This document shows positions 50,988 to 60,564 of a stretch of 64,000 nucleotides of DNA, in pieces (position 1 is the stretch's first letter; each line of letters opens with the position of its first letter). Origin of the DNA: Anaerobaca lacustris (GTDB lineage: Bacteria; Planctomycetota; Phycisphaerae; Sedimentisphaerales; Anaerobacaceae); assembly GCF_030012215.1 (NCBI RefSeq), contig NZ_JASCXX010000025.1:1-64000 (forward strand). Reading direction: 5' to 3'. The position numbers were made by a program, and so were the translations under genes. The notes beneath the pieces were generated by a model. It worked only from the letters and a program-made list of their open reading frames with translations. It did no database searches and was not told the DNA's origin.

Positions 50988-52229
50988 ATGACACGAGAAC
51001 GACAGACAATGGATTCGGCCGGGACCGGTCGGAGTTGGCCCCTATACGGTGCGGCCTTTGCCACGGCGCTGAGCCTGGGAATCTGCTGGACGGCCATGCC
51101 GTTTGTTCTGACGGCCATCGGCGGCACAGAGACGCATGTCGGCTATGCGCTGGCGGCCAACAGCCTGGCGTATATGGTCGCCTTGATCTTCACCGGCTCG
51201 CTCCTGGGGCATTTGGATGTCCGATGGGCCACGCGCCTGGCGACGGTTGTGGCCTTGGTCGCGGCGACGGTGATGGTGGCGGCGGTGTTCGGTGCAGGAC
51301 GCAGGGACGCCGACGCCCTGGCGTGGATCTGGATGATCATCGTCGCCGGAGGGCTCGGGGGGGCCTCCATGACGCTGTACTGGCCGTTCCTGATGAGCTG
51401 GGTCTCCGCGCGCTACGAGGGGGTTGAGCTGAATCGACGGTTCGGACGCTACAACGGGTCCTGGTCCAGCGGCGGGCTGATCGGACCGCTCATTGGAGCG
51501 TGGCTGGTCGAGTGGAACACGCTCGCGCCGATGGTTGCGGCGGCCGTGTGCTTCGCGGTGTCTTTGGCGATGCTGAGTTTTGCGAAGAACGGCGCCGGAC
51601 ATGTGAGCGAGACGGGGCCCTCCAATCCGGCGGCCGAGCCGATCCCCGATGCCCGTTCGCTTGCGGCCTATCGCTGGATCTCGCGAATCGCGCTGTTCTG
51701 CGCCTGGGCGTCGCAGGCGATCGTGCGATCGCAATTTGCCCTGCTCTTCGTCGCACTGGGGTATTCCGAGGCCCAGTACGGTGGCTACTATGCGGTCTTC
51801 GCGTTGTGCAACTTCCTGACGCTTCTGGCCGCAGGCCGTTGGGCGTTCTGGCATTTCAAGCTGGGACCGCTCCTGGCGAGCCAGGTGATGCTCATGCTCG
51901 CTCTGCTCATAATGATCTACGGGCGGACGCTTGGCGTCTTCGCCGTCTCGGCGATCGTGCTCGGTCTGCCGTTCGGGTTCGCCTACAGCAGCCACCTCTA
52001 CTACGGCGCTTCGACCAGCCGCAATCGCTCCACGCGTATGACCATCCACGAAATGGTGATATCGATCGGCATTACCGTCGGCGCCGGGACCGGCGGCCAT
52101 CTGGCCCGGCATGTCGGGCCGTATGCGCCGTACTGGTTTGCCGTCGCCCTGGTCGGCCTCGGCCTGGTCGCCCAACTGGCGATCGGCTTGGCCTCCGCCG
52201 TGCCGGGTGGTCGGCACGACGTGGACTGA
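50988..52229 (+). CDS. Major facilitator superfamily transporter
   Basis: 413 residues from ATG 50988 (GGAG eleven bases upstream); the frame is open before it but the alternative starts are poor, and 51009 is another option. Twelve membrane segments can be traced: LYGAAFATALSLGICW, VGYALAANSLAYMVALIF, ATRLATVVALVAATVMVAAV, MTLYWPFLMSWVSARY, GLIGPLIGAWLVEW, and so on to WFAVALVGLGLVAQLAIG. R-x-F-G-R-Y-N-G and SGGLIGP resemble MFS loops. Substrate unknown. It diverges from the sigma factor gene. Confidence 0.85.
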   Translation: MTRERQTMDSAGTGRSWPLYGAAFATALSLGICWTAMPFVLTAIGGTETHVGYALAANSLAYMVALIFTGSLLGHLDVRWATRLATVVALVAATVMVAAVFGAGRRDADALAWIWMIIVAGGLGGASMTLYWPFLMSWVSARYEGVELNRRFGRYNGSWSSGGLIGPLIGAWLVEWNTLAPMVAAAVCFAVSLAMLSFAKNGAGHVSETGPSNPAAEPIPDARSLAAYRWISRIALFCAWASQAIVRSQFALLFVALGYSEAQYGGYYAVFALCNFLTLLAAGRWAFWHFKLGPLLASQVMLMLALLIMIYGRTLGVFAVSAIVLGLPFGFAYSSHLYYGASTSRNRSTRMTIHEMVISIGITVGAGTGGHLARHVGPYAPYWFAVALVGLGLVAQLAIGLASAVPGGRHDVD

Positions 52230-52291
52230 AAACAGTCTCGCGAAGAAGGACCTGCCACGTGTGCGTGAGGATTCCCTGGCATATGGGGTGG

Positions 52292-52319
52292 TTGCCGTCT
52301 GCACGCAAGATGCTACAAT
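52292..52319 (+). promoter_or_regulatory. Sigma70-like promoter of the PmoA-like gene
   Basis: TTGCCG (52292-52297), 16-base spacer, TACAAT (52314-52319). Start near 52326, about 62 nt before the ATG. Confidence 0.5.
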
Positions 52320-52387
52320 AACGACCGATCAGATGCACGTGCCCGACCCTCAGGTTCGTTGCCAAGACTAACGAAAAGGGAATTGAC

Positions 52388-53344
52388 ATGCACATACGGT
52401 TGTCTGTCGGACGAGCGGTTGCCGCGGCGATTTTCCTGGGGGGTTTCGGCATTGCGGCGGTGGGGCAGGAGGTGGCGGAGCCGAAGGCGGTGCCTCGGTT
52501 GCAGGTGGTTCCGCAGCCGTACAGTCAGGCGTCGTTTCAGCGGGATGGGGCCGAGATCGCGCGATACCATTTCGGCGCGGGTTTGGAGCGTCCGTTTCTC
52601 TATCCGATCGTGGGGCCTTCCGGCCGCAGCCTCACGCGGATGGGCCATCCGCACGATCCGGAATCGCACAGCCACCACAACTCCATCTGGATTTCGCATG
52701 TCGATGTGGGCGGCGTGGATTTCTGGAGCGATCGGCGGCTTGGCGCAATTCGGCACAAACGCATCGTCGAATATGTCGACGAGGGCGAGACCTCGGCGAT
52801 TGTCAGCGAGAACGAATGGGTGGCCGCTGACGGGGCCGTCCTGCTTGCCGAGACGCGGCGGATCACGGTGACGCTTCTCGACAGCAACGAGTGGCTGCTG
52901 GTTCTCGATCTGACGTTGAACGCCAAGGACAAGGCGGTGACGCTGGGCAAGACGCCGTTCGGCATGATCGGCGTGCGCATGGCCAAGACGCTCGGCGTCC
53001 ACGACGGCGGCGGGCGCATCCGCAATTCCGAGGGCGGCGTCAACGAGAAAGAGGTTCTCTGGAAGCAGGCCCGATGGGTCGATTATTCCGGCGCGATCGC
53101 CGAGGGGGTACTCGAGGGCGTCACGCTCCTGGACCACCCGGACAATCCGAACCATCCGTCCTATTTCCACGTCCGCAACGACGGCTGGATGGGTGCCTCA
53201 CTGACCTTCGACGGCCCGCGTCAGATCGAGCCGAACGTTCCATTGCGCCTTCGCTACGGCTTGTATGTCCACGCCGGCATGAAGCCTCCGGCCGAGATCG
53301 ACGCGTGCTGGAAACGGTTCGTCCAGATGCCGCCCGTCCGGTAG
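52388..53344 (+). CDS. Secreted PmoA-like (DUF6807) protein
   Basis: 318 residues; AAAGGG upstream. Signal peptide (HIRLSVGRAVAAAIFLGGFG) cut near GQE. PYSQASFQRDGAEIARYHFG, RPFLYPIVGPSGRSLTRMGHPHD, SHHNSIWISHVDVGGVDFW, VSENEWVAADGAVLLAETRRITV, TPFGMIGVRMAKTLGVHDGGGRIRNSEG, DYSGAI. These are the features of DUF6807/PmoA-family proteins in Planctomycetes and Bacteroidetes, with a beta-sandwich fold and a conserved HPHD...HH cluster. The name PmoA is historical; methane oxidation is not implied. It is next to sugar oxidoreductase genes, so it likely acts on a carbohydrate outside the cytoplasm. Confidence 0.85.
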   Translation: MHIRLSVGRAVAAAIFLGGFGIAAVGQEVAEPKAVPRLQVVPQPYSQASFQRDGAEIARYHFGAGLERPFLYPIVGPSGRSLTRMGHPHDPESHSHHNSIWISHVDVGGVDFWSDRRLGAIRHKRIVEYVDEGETSAIVSENEWVAADGAVLLAETRRITVTLLDSNEWLLVLDLTLNAKDKAVTLGKTPFGMIGVRMAKTLGVHDGGGRIRNSEGGVNEKEVLWKQARWVDYSGAIAEGVLEGVTLLDHPDNPNHPSYFHVRNDGWMGASLTFDGPRQIEPNVPLRLRYGLYVHAGMKPPAEIDACWKRFVQMPPVR

Positions 53345-53373
53345 CCGGCCATCCGTGCGGGAGGCAATTCGTC

Positions 53374-53402
53374 TTGGGTTCCCGGCTTCGTTGTGGTAAA
53401 CT
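53374..53402 (+). promoter_or_regulatory. Candidate promoter of the Tat-exported oxidoreductase gene
   Basis: TTGGGT (53374-53379), 17-base spacer, TAAACT (53397-53402), about 65 bases before the ATG. Confidence 0.4.
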
Positions 53403-53467
53403 CGCCCGTATGAAATCGCGTCATTCAACAGGACCCGGCGTACCAATCCAATGATTGAGGTGTGAAC

Positions 53468-54814
53468 ATGGGTGACCGCAGCAAGACGACATCGAGACGG
53501 CAGTTCGTCAAATCCGCCACCGGCGCCATCGCCGCCTTCACCATCGTGCCTCGTCACGTGCTGGGCCAGGGCCAGACGCCGCCCAGCGAGAAGCTCAACG
53601 TCGCCTGCATCGGGGTCGGCGGCCGGGGCGGCGCCGGCGTCGACGGGACAAAGAATGAGAACATCGTCGCGATGTGCGACGTCGACAGCCAACGGGCGGC
53701 TGACGCCTTCGCGAGATTCCCCAGGGCGAAGAAGTACCGCGACTACCGCAAGCTGCTCGACGAGATGGACAACCAGATCGACGCCGTGACCATCGCCACG
53801 CCCGATCATACACATACGGTCATTGCCCTGGACGCCATCCGCCGGGGCAAGCACGTCTATTGCGAGAAGCCCCTGGCCCATTCGATTCACGAAGTCCGCA
53901 CCCTGATGAAGACCGCACGCGAGCACAAGGTGGTGACGCAGCTCGGCAACCAGGGCCATTCGTTCGACACGATTCGGATGTTCTGCGAGTGGATCTGGGA
54001 CGGGGCCATCGGCAACGTCACCGAGGTCCACGCGGCGTGCGGGTCGGTCTACAGCGCGATCGACAACCTGTCGAGACTTCAGGAGACGCACGAGGTCCCC
54101 GAAGGGCTGGACTGGGATCTGTGGCTGGGGCCGGCGCCGTTTCGGCCGTATCACCCGATGTACGTACCGGGCACGTGGCGCCGCTGGATGCCGTTTGGCT
54201 GCGGCGTCATCGGCGACTGGGTCTGCCACGTGGTCGATCCGGTCTTCTGGGCCCTCGACCTCGGCGCGCCGAAGACCGTTCAGGCCCAGGCCAAAGGCTA
54301 CGACCCCAAGGCGCACGGCGACACATTCCCCAAGGGCAGCGTCGTCACGTACGAATTCGAGGCCAAGGGCGACCGTGGACCGGTCAAACTCGTCTGGCAC
54401 GATGGCGTCGAGACGATCCCCCGGCCGGACGACCTGGAGCCCGGACGCAACGTGCCCGGCACCGGCGCGATCGTCATCGGTGACAAGGGCAAGATCATGT
54501 ACGGTTCGCACGGGGCCGGCGGTCTGCGGATCTTCCCCGAGGAGAAGATGAAGGCCTACACCCAGCCGGCCAGGACGCTGCCGCGCGTGAAGGACCATTT
54601 CGTCGACTGGCTCGATGCGATCAAGAAGGGCACAAAGGCCGGCTCTGACTTCGACTACGGCGGGCCGCTGACGGAGATTGCGCTGCTGGGCATCATCGCC
54701 ACGAAGAGACTGGGCGAGAAGCTCGAATGGGATGGGCCCAATGCGCGATTCGCCAATTCCGCCGAGGCCAATCAGTGCCTCAATCCGCCATACCGCGAAG
54801 GCTGGACGCTGTGA
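53468..54814 (+). CDS. Tat-exported Gfo/Idh/MocA-family oxidoreductase
   Basis: 448 residues from ATG 53468 (GAGGTG seven bases upstream). Tat signal: TSRRQFVKSATGAIAAFTI. NAD-binding Rossmann: LNVACIGVGGRGGAGVDG, VAMCDVD, TIATPDHTHTVIALDAI, and the family's Glu-Lys-Pro: VYCEKPLAHSI. The C-terminal substrate domain has NQGHSFDTIRMFCEWIWDGAIGNV (shortened here), CGVIGDWVCHVVDPVFW, and the ending EANQCLNPPYREGWTL typical of planctomycete exported members. It oxidises or reduces a sugar hydroxyl, here outside the cytoplasm with a bound cofactor. Neighbours are a PmoA-like protein and a second, cytoplasmic-type oxidoreductase. Confidence 0.93.
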   Translation: MGDRSKTTSRRQFVKSATGAIAAFTIVPRHVLGQGQTPPSEKLNVACIGVGGRGGAGVDGTKNENIVAMCDVDSQRAADAFARFPRAKKYRDYRKLLDEMDNQIDAVTIATPDHTHTVIALDAIRRGKHVYCEKPLAHSIHEVRTLMKTAREHKVVTQLGNQGHSFDTIRMFCEWIWDGAIGNVTEVHAACGSVYSAIDNLSRLQETHEVPEGLDWDLWLGPAPFRPYHPMYVPGTWRRWMPFGCGVIGDWVCHVVDPVFWALDLGAPKTVQAQAKGYDPKAHGDTFPKGSVVTYEFEAKGDRGPVKLVWHDGVETIPRPDDLEPGRNVPGTGAIVIGDKGKIMYGSHGAGGLRIFPEEKMKAYTQPARTLPRVKDHFVDWLDAIKKGTKAGSDFDYGGPLTEIALLGIIATKRLGEKLEWDGPNARFANSAEANQCLNPPYREGWTL

Positions 54815-54821
54815 CCCGTTT

Positions 54822-54881
54822 GTAGTGTGCTCGCAAGAGCATACTTTCCGTCGAGCGCGTAACGCCTTACGGCGTCACTAC
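54822..54881. repeat. REP-like palindromic element, 60 bp
   Basis: The element is bounded by GTAGTG (54822) and CACTAC (54876-54881) and holds two hairpins: TGCTC-GCAA-GAGCA and ACGCC-TTAC-GGCGT. The CACTAC end supplies the TAG stop of the methyltransferase-like gene on the minus strand. A related half element occurs at 63483-63504 in this window. Such structure is as in REP/BIME intergenic elements; it also may act as a terminator between these convergent genes. Confidence 0.6.
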
Positions 54882-55918
54882 GAACAGCGGCGCAGATCGT
54901 CGGCGATCAGGCAGCCTTCGCAGGGGCAGAAGGCGCGCAAGTTGGCTTCGGGCGTGCCGGGAGGGACCTCGCAGCCGGGCTGGAGGATGAACTTGGCGCC
55001 GGCGGTGGTGATACACGTTCGGGCCGCTTCGGCGACGTCCTGCGGCGTACCCTGCAACAGCACGGCGGTGGGATCGAAATTGCCCGCCAGCGTGACGTCG
55101 AGGCCGACGGCCTCGCGCGCGGCGGCCAACGAGACCATCCAATCGACGTCGATGATGTCGGCGCCCGTCCGGGCCATCAGCGCGATGTTGTTGGCGATGT
55201 TGCCGCAGATGTGCAGCTTGACCGTCGCGCCGGCCTCGTGAATCGCATCGATCAACGTCGTCTCGAACGGCAGCACGAACTGCTCGTACATCGCGGGGTT
55301 GATCAGGCTGGCGACCGCGTCACCGATGCCGATCATGTCGGCGCCGGCGTCGATCTGGGCCCGCGCGAAGCGAATCGCGTTGTCCACGATGACCTTGGCC
55401 GTCTGGAGGTACATCTCGGGCTTGTCGATCAGGTCCATGAAGGTGTTCTCGACGCCCCGCAAGTCGGCATATTCGGCGATGGGGCCCTCGACCCAGCCGA
55501 GAACGCTGTGGGTCTGTCCGACGGCCGCCGCCATTTTTGCGACGCTCTCGACGCGCTGCCTGGGACGCTCGGCCTTCTCGATCTCGAACGACGTGACGCG
55601 TGCGACGTCATCCGGGTTGCGAATCAGCGACTCCTTGGGCTTGCCGACCCCTTCGGGTGGGTACTCAAACTCCATGCCGTAGGCGGACGCCTCGCGCCAG
55701 GGGTCGCTGATCGCACTGATCTGGTCCAGATGGAACGCCCCTGTCACGGCCTGCTGCGACTCGGCGAGCACGTCGGCGTCGAGGTAATAGTCGCGATAGG
55801 TGCGTGCGATGAAGTGGGCGGACCAGGCCATGAAGATCGGCGTCACGGCCAGGCGGTCGATTGGTTCGCCTCGCAGCGTCGCGTAGATTCGCTCTTTCGG
55901 TGTCATCGTGCTTGCCAT
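54878..55918 (-). CDS. UroD/MtaA-like (corrinoid methyltransferase-type) protein
   Basis: 346 residues from ATG 55918, with AGGAG seven bases upstream. It has the uroporphyrinogen-decarboxylase barrel: TPKERIYATLRGEPIDRL, GWVEGPIAEYADLRG, AGADMIGIGDAVASLINP, VKLHICGNI, VDWMVSLAAAREAVG, LAGNFDPTAVLLQGTP and a Cys-rich tail. H236-x-C238 and C316 make the zinc site of MtaA/MtbA/CmuA methyltransferases, which true UroD lacks. So it more likely moves a methyl group between a corrinoid and a thiol or demethylates a substrate. No corrinoid protein is nearby. The stop codon lies within the REP-like element. Confidence 0.82.
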   Translation of the reverse strand: MASTMTPKERIYATLRGEPIDRLAVTPIFMAWSAHFIARTYRDYYLDADVLAESQQAVTGAFHLDQISAISDPWREASAYGMEFEYPPEGVGKPKESLIRNPDDVARVTSFEIEKAERPRQRVESVAKMAAAVGQTHSVLGWVEGPIAEYADLRGVENTFMDLIDKPEMYLQTAKVIVDNAIRFARAQIDAGADMIGIGDAVASLINPAMYEQFVLPFETTLIDAIHEAGATVKLHICGNIANNIALMARTGADIIDVDWMVSLAAAREAVGLDVTLAGNFDPTAVLLQGTPQDVAEAARTCITTAGAKFILQPGCEVPPGTPEANLRAFCPCEGCLIADDLRRCS

Positions 55919-55985
55919 CAGTCGCTCCTGTCGCCGGATCGGCTCGGTTCGCCGGCTTCGCCACCCGGAAGCCCGTGCACCACGC

Positions 55986-56013
55986 ATGATAGCGATCCGA
56001 CAGACAATGTCCA
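55986..56013 (-). promoter_or_regulatory. Candidate promoter of the UroD/MtaA-like gene
   Basis: On the minus strand TGGACA (56013-56008), 16-base spacer, TATCAT (55991-55986). Confidence 0.45.
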
Positions 56014-56060
56014 TCCTGTTTCGGACCGCCTGGATTTGTCGGGCGATTGTGAGAAATCGC

Positions 56061-56090
56061 TTGGCGGGGATCGAGCCGGTCTGATAGAAT
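56061..56090 (+). promoter_or_regulatory. Candidate promoter of the cytoplasmic oxidoreductase operon
   Basis: TTGGCG (56061-56066), 18-base spacer, TAGAAT (56085-56090), about 140 bases before the ATG at 56231. Confidence 0.45.
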
Positions 56091-56230
56091 CCGTCGTCTT
56101 GATAAGGCGCATTGGAGAATCGTCTCGCGATGAGATGCACGATCGAGCCAAGGGAAGAAGAATCACTTCAAACCCCGTCCGACCGAAGGTTCAGCGGCGC
56201 GGGGCCCGCACGATAGGGAGGTTTGTCGCG

Positions 56231-57250
56231 ATGGTGAGAATAGGAATCGTCGGGTTCGGATTCATGGGACGCATGCACTTTCGCTGCTGGAGCGCACGAA
56301 ACGATGCCCGGGTCGTTGCGGTCTGCGATGCGAATCCGAACATCAAAGAGGACACGCAGAGGGCGGTGGGCAACATTGACGGGGCGGCCGGGGACATCGA
56401 TTTCACCGGGATCGAGGTGTTTGCCGATTTCGACCAGATGATCGCAACGGCGGGGCTGGATGCTATCTCGCTGACCCTGCCCACCTATCTTCACGCCGAA
56501 TTCTCCGAGCGGGCCCTGTCGCGCGGCGTCCACGTGCTGTGCGAGAAGCCGATGGCGCTGACCGTGGGCGACTGCGATCGCATGATCGCGGCGGCGCGGG
56601 AGAGTGGGAAGGTCCTTCAGATCGGTCACTGTCTGCGATTCTGGCCCGAGTACGTCAAGGCCAAGGAGCTGGTCGACAGCGGCCAATACGGCAAGGTGGT
56701 CGCGGCGATGTTCCAGCGGTTGGGGTCGCCTCCCGGCTGGAGCCTGGACAACTGGTTCGTCGATGAGAGCCGCAGCGGCGGCGTCGCGCTGGACCTGCAC
56801 ATTCACGACACCGATTTCGTTCAGTATCTCTTCGGCATGCCCAAGGCGGTTTGCAGCCACGCCGCGGCCGGTCCGCAGGGGTCGTTGATTCACATCGTGA
56901 CGCAATACATCTACGGGGACGACCAGGTCGTCACCGCCGAGGGCGGCTGGGGGATGACGCCCGGCTTCGGCTTCGAGATGAGCTTCAATCTGATCATGGA
57001 GAAGGCCACGATTGTGTACGACCTGACGCGGCAGCCGGCCTTGCGTGTGTGTCCGGCCGCAGGCGATGTGTTCACGCCGGAGGTGGCGTCGCAGGACGGC
57101 TACGTCCGACAGGTCGAGCATTTCGCCAAAGCCATTCAGGGCCAGGCGGTGCCGCCGATCATCACGTTGGAACAGTCCAGGGATTCGGTCAAGATCGTGG
57201 AGGCGGAGAAGGAATCCATCCGCAAGCGAGAGCGAGTCGCAGTTCGGTAA
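56231..57250 (+). CDS. Gfo/Idh/MocA-family oxidoreductase (cytoplasmic type)
   Basis: 339 residues from ATG 56231 with GGGAGG upstream; longer in-frame sequence is antisense to the neighbour and is rejected. No signal sequence. VRIGIVGFGFMGRMHFRCW is the Rossmann start, then VAVCDANP, ISLTLPTYLHAEFSERAL, VHVLCEKPMALTV with the Glu-Lys-Pro motif, and IGHCLRFWPEYVKAKELVD. The substrate domain has DESRSGGVALDLHIHDTDFVQYLFG with the catalytic-type D-x-x-x-H. It oxidises a sugar or polyol with NAD(P). It is followed by a sugar isomerase and an MFS importer on the same strand with short gaps, so the three form one catabolic operon. Confidence 0.93.
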   Translation: MVRIGIVGFGFMGRMHFRCWSARNDARVVAVCDANPNIKEDTQRAVGNIDGAAGDIDFTGIEVFADFDQMIATAGLDAISLTLPTYLHAEFSERALSRGVHVLCEKPMALTVGDCDRMIAAARESGKVLQIGHCLRFWPEYVKAKELVDSGQYGKVVAAMFQRLGSPPGWSLDNWFVDESRSGGVALDLHIHDTDFVQYLFGMPKAVCSHAAAGPQGSLIHIVTQYIYGDDQVVTAEGGWGMTPGFGFEMSFNLIMEKATIVYDLTRQPALRVCPAAGDVFTPEVASQDGYVRQVEHFAKAIQGQAVPPIITLEQSRDSVKIVEAEKESIRKRERVAVR

Positions 57251-57275
57251 TCGAGGGACAGAATAGGAGACGGAT

Positions 57276-58091
<816 letters not shown>

Positions 58092-58129
58092 CCTGACAAA
58101 CGGCGGCGTGGCGATTCAAGGAGAATGAC

Positions 58130-59470
58130 ATGACTTTCGGAATGGATTCGGCCCTCTACTGGAAACTCAGTGCGTTGATGTTTCTGGAGTTTGCGGTGTG
58201 GGGGGCTTGGTATCCGGTCCTGGCGGCCCGGCTGCTGGGTCCGCTGAAGTTCAGCGGCAAACAGACGGGGTGGATCTATGCGGCCCTGCCTCTGGCGTGC
58301 ATCTTCATGCCGCTGCTGGCCGGACAGATGGCGGACAGATACGTCAATACCGAGTATATCCTGGCCGCGGCCCATCTGATTGGCGTTCTGCTGCTGTTCA
58401 TCGCGGCCTGGAGAAGGACCTTCAAGTCGCTGTTCACGGTGATCCTGCTCTATTCGCTCTGCTACGCCGCGACGCTGCCTCTGGTCAATTCCCTGATGTT
58501 CCATCATCTGGCCAAGAACGGCGTCGATATCGGTAGCAAGTCACCGTACATCTTCATGTGGGCGCCGATCGCCTGGGCCTTGGCCGGATACTTCCTGACG
58601 GGCTGGCGATGGATCTTCAAGACGGGCGAGCAGGGACGCGATTGCCTGGTGCTGGCGGCGGCGCTGTCCGTGGCGATGGCGGTGGTCTGCGGCGGTCTCA
58701 TGCCGGAGACGCCGCCGGCCGGCGAGGGCGGCAATCCGATGCGCGATGCCCTTGGTATGCTTGCACGGCCCAATTTCCTGGTCTTCTTCCTCGTTTCGAT
58801 GGCTGCGGCGGGGATGATGCAGTTCTACTTCCTGGGCACGGCCCAATTCATGCAGAACAATGGGATTGCGGCCAAGAACGTGCCGGCTTCCATGGCCATC
58901 GCGCAGGCCGTGCAGGCGGCTGCGACGCTATTCCTCCTGGGGTGGCTTGTGACGAACATCGGACACAAATGGACCCTTACCGTGGGTACCGTCTGTTGGT
59001 TGATTTTGTTTCTGCTCTATGTCATTCCCAGGCCTCCGGCCGTGATTGTGGCATCCCAGGCTTTTCACGGTCTGGCATACGTGTTCTTCATCATTGCCGG
59101 CCAGATGTTCGTGGAAGCCATTGCCCCGGAAGGGACTCTCGGATCGATGCAGGCGCTGGTCTTTACGGCCCAAAGCGGCCTGGGACTGTTCCTGGGAACG
59201 CAACTGGCCGGCGTGGTAATGGACAAGCACAACGTGGACGGCAAATTCCGATGGAACAAGATCTTCCCTGTTCCACTGGCGATCATGGCCGCTTGTGCGT
59301 TGGTGCTGGGCGTGATCTTCTGGCCGGCGTCCTTGTTGAAGGCCAGGGCTGAGGTGGAATTTCCGGTGGTTCCTCAGGAAATCGTGGAGCCTGCCAAGCA
59401 GCCGACGGAGCCGAATGTCGTGGGGCAGGCGGACGTGCAGAGGTCGGTCGCGATATGGGTGAACACCTAA
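58130..59470 (+). CDS. MFS transporter, nucleoside:H+ symporter (NupG/XapB)-like
   Basis: 446 residues; AAGGAG six bases upstream. Twelve membrane helices: LSALMFLEFAVWGAWYPVLAA at the start, IYAALPLACIFMPLLAGQMADRY with the family's G-x-x-ADR, LIGVLLLFIAAW, and GLGLFLGTQLAGVVMDKH. FAVWGAWYP and the ADRY loop are typical of the NHS family of nucleoside and related sugar importers. The C-terminal 45 residues are hydrophilic. In context it probably imports the sugar handled by the preceding oxidoreductase and isomerase. A hairpin at 59528-59559 ends the operon. Confidence 0.88.
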   Translation: MTFGMDSALYWKLSALMFLEFAVWGAWYPVLAARLLGPLKFSGKQTGWIYAALPLACIFMPLLAGQMADRYVNTEYILAAAHLIGVLLLFIAAWRRTFKSLFTVILLYSLCYAATLPLVNSLMFHHLAKNGVDIGSKSPYIFMWAPIAWALAGYFLTGWRWIFKTGEQGRDCLVLAAALSVAMAVVCGGLMPETPPAGEGGNPMRDALGMLARPNFLVFFLVSMAAAGMMQFYFLGTAQFMQNNGIAAKNVPASMAIAQAVQAAATLFLLGWLVTNIGHKWTLTVGTVCWLILFLLYVIPRPPAVIVASQAFHGLAYVFFIIAGQMFVEAIAPEGTLGSMQALVFTAQSGLGLFLGTQLAGVVMDKHNVDGKFRWNKIFPVPLAIMAACALVLGVIFWPASLLKARAEVEFPVVPQEIVEPAKQPTEPNVVGQADVQRSVAIWVNT

Positions 59471-59527
59471 GGGGCAGTTCGACCGCTTTCCCTACGGAGC
59501 GCGCGCCGCTCTGACGAAGGGCTCTAC

Positions 59528-59559
59528 CGGGCCGGGATGCTGAATGGTGTCCCGGCCCG
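59528..59559. terminator. Terminator-like hairpin between convergent genes
   Basis: A 10-bp stem (CGGGCCGGGA with TCCCGGCCCG) and 12-base loop, followed on the plus strand by CTTTC. It separates the MFS and aminotransferase genes, which converge. Confidence 0.6.
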
Positions 59560-59562
59560 CTT

Positions 59563-60411
59563 TCATGCGCTCAGGTGGCTACAAGTGGACTTGCGAAATT
59601 CGGCGATCAGGGCGGCGGTCTGGGGGCCGGGTTTGCCGTTGCCGATGACCGCGTCGTCGAACTTGACCACCGGGACGATGTCCTTGGTGGTCACCACGAT
59701 GAACAGTTCATCGGCCGCAGCGGCTTGCTGCGGCGTAAGGCACTGCTCCACCACCTCCATGCCCAAGTTCCGAGCCGCCTGGATCACGAACTTCCGCGTG
59801 ATCGACGGCAAGATGTTTGCCGAGAGGGGGGCGGTATGGAGGTTCCGGCCCAGGATGGCGAAGAAGCCCGATCCGGCGCCCTCGGTGATCAGGCCCGCCT
59901 CATCGACCAGAATCGCCTCTCCACAGCCCTTCTCGGCCGCATCTTGACGGGCCAGGACGTTGGCCAGCAGGTTCAGCGACTTGATGTCGCAGCGTTTCCA
60001 CCGCCAGTCGGGGTGGGTCGAGACGGTGATCCCCTCGGCCTTGTCGCGGCTGTCGTCGGGCACCTCGCTGACGGTCAGGAAGAAATTCGGCTCCAGATCG
60101 GCGTTCCAGACGTGATTCCGGGGGGCTGAGCCGCGGGTCACGTGGAAATAGATCTTGGCGTCGGTCAGGCCGCTGGTGGCAAAGGCCCGCTCCACGCGGC
60201 TGCGAACCTGGTCGATATCCACGCTCGTGATCCGGACCTCCGCCAAGCTCCGGGCGAACCGAGCCAGGTGGTCGTCCAGGGCGAAAAGCCGCCCGTGGTA
60301 GCTGCGCAGGACCTCATAGACCCCGTCGCCGAAGTAGATTCCCCGATCGAAGTAGATCGGATCGAGAGACTCGACAGGAACGATCCTGTCGTTGAGCATG
60401 GCCAGTTTCAT
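59563..60411 (-). CDS. Class IV aminotransferase (branched-chain or D-amino-acid type)
   Basis: 282 residues from ATG 60411, with GGAG seven bases upstream. FDRGIYFGDGVYEVLRSYHGR is the class IV start; K144 in CDIKSLNLLANVLAR is the PLP-binding lysine; then EAILVDEAGLITEGAGSGFFAI and LPSITRKFV with the final ELFIVVTTKDIVPVV. The fold is shared by D-alanine aminotransferase, branched-chain aminotransferase and aminodeoxychorismate lyase. A fixed choice cannot be made by eye; the short loops favour D-amino-acid aminotransferase. It diverges from rplU. Confidence 0.9.
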   Translation of the reverse strand: MKLAMLNDRIVPVESLDPIYFDRGIYFGDGVYEVLRSYHGRLFALDDHLARFARSLAEVRITSVDIDQVRSRVERAFATSGLTDAKIYFHVTRGSAPRNHVWNADLEPNFFLTVSEVPDDSRDKAEGITVSTHPDWRWKRCDIKSLNLLANVLARQDAAEKGCGEAILVDEAGLITEGAGSGFFAILGRNLHTAPLSANILPSITRKFVIQAARNLGMEVVEQCLTPQQAAAADELFIVVTTKDIVPVVKFDDAVIGNGKPGPQTAALIAEFRKSTCSHLSA

Positions 60412-60491
60412 CAAGGCACTCCGAAAAGGCATCCGTTCAGGTCCGGGCACCGACTGCGGCCGACAGAATACGAAAAACCCGCAGAAATGTC

Positions 60492-60520
60492 TTTACAAAA
60501 ACGCCAGTGGGGCGTAAGAT
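60492..60520 (+). promoter_or_regulatory. Sigma70-like promoter of rplU
   Basis: TTTACA (60492-60497), 17-base spacer, TAAGAT (60515-60520). Start near 60527, about 38 nt before the ATG. Confidence 0.6.
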
Positions 60521-60564
60521 GCCCATTTTCCCAAGATTGCAGTCCTTGACCTGGAGCTATTGAG

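Larger units (their letters stand above)
55919..56230. other. Divergent regulatory region, methyltransferase-like / oxidoreductase genes
   Basis: No gene. Two candidate promoters, one each way (55986-56013 minus; 56061-56090 plus), share about 100 bases, which would let one regulator control both transcripts. Confidence 0.5.
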
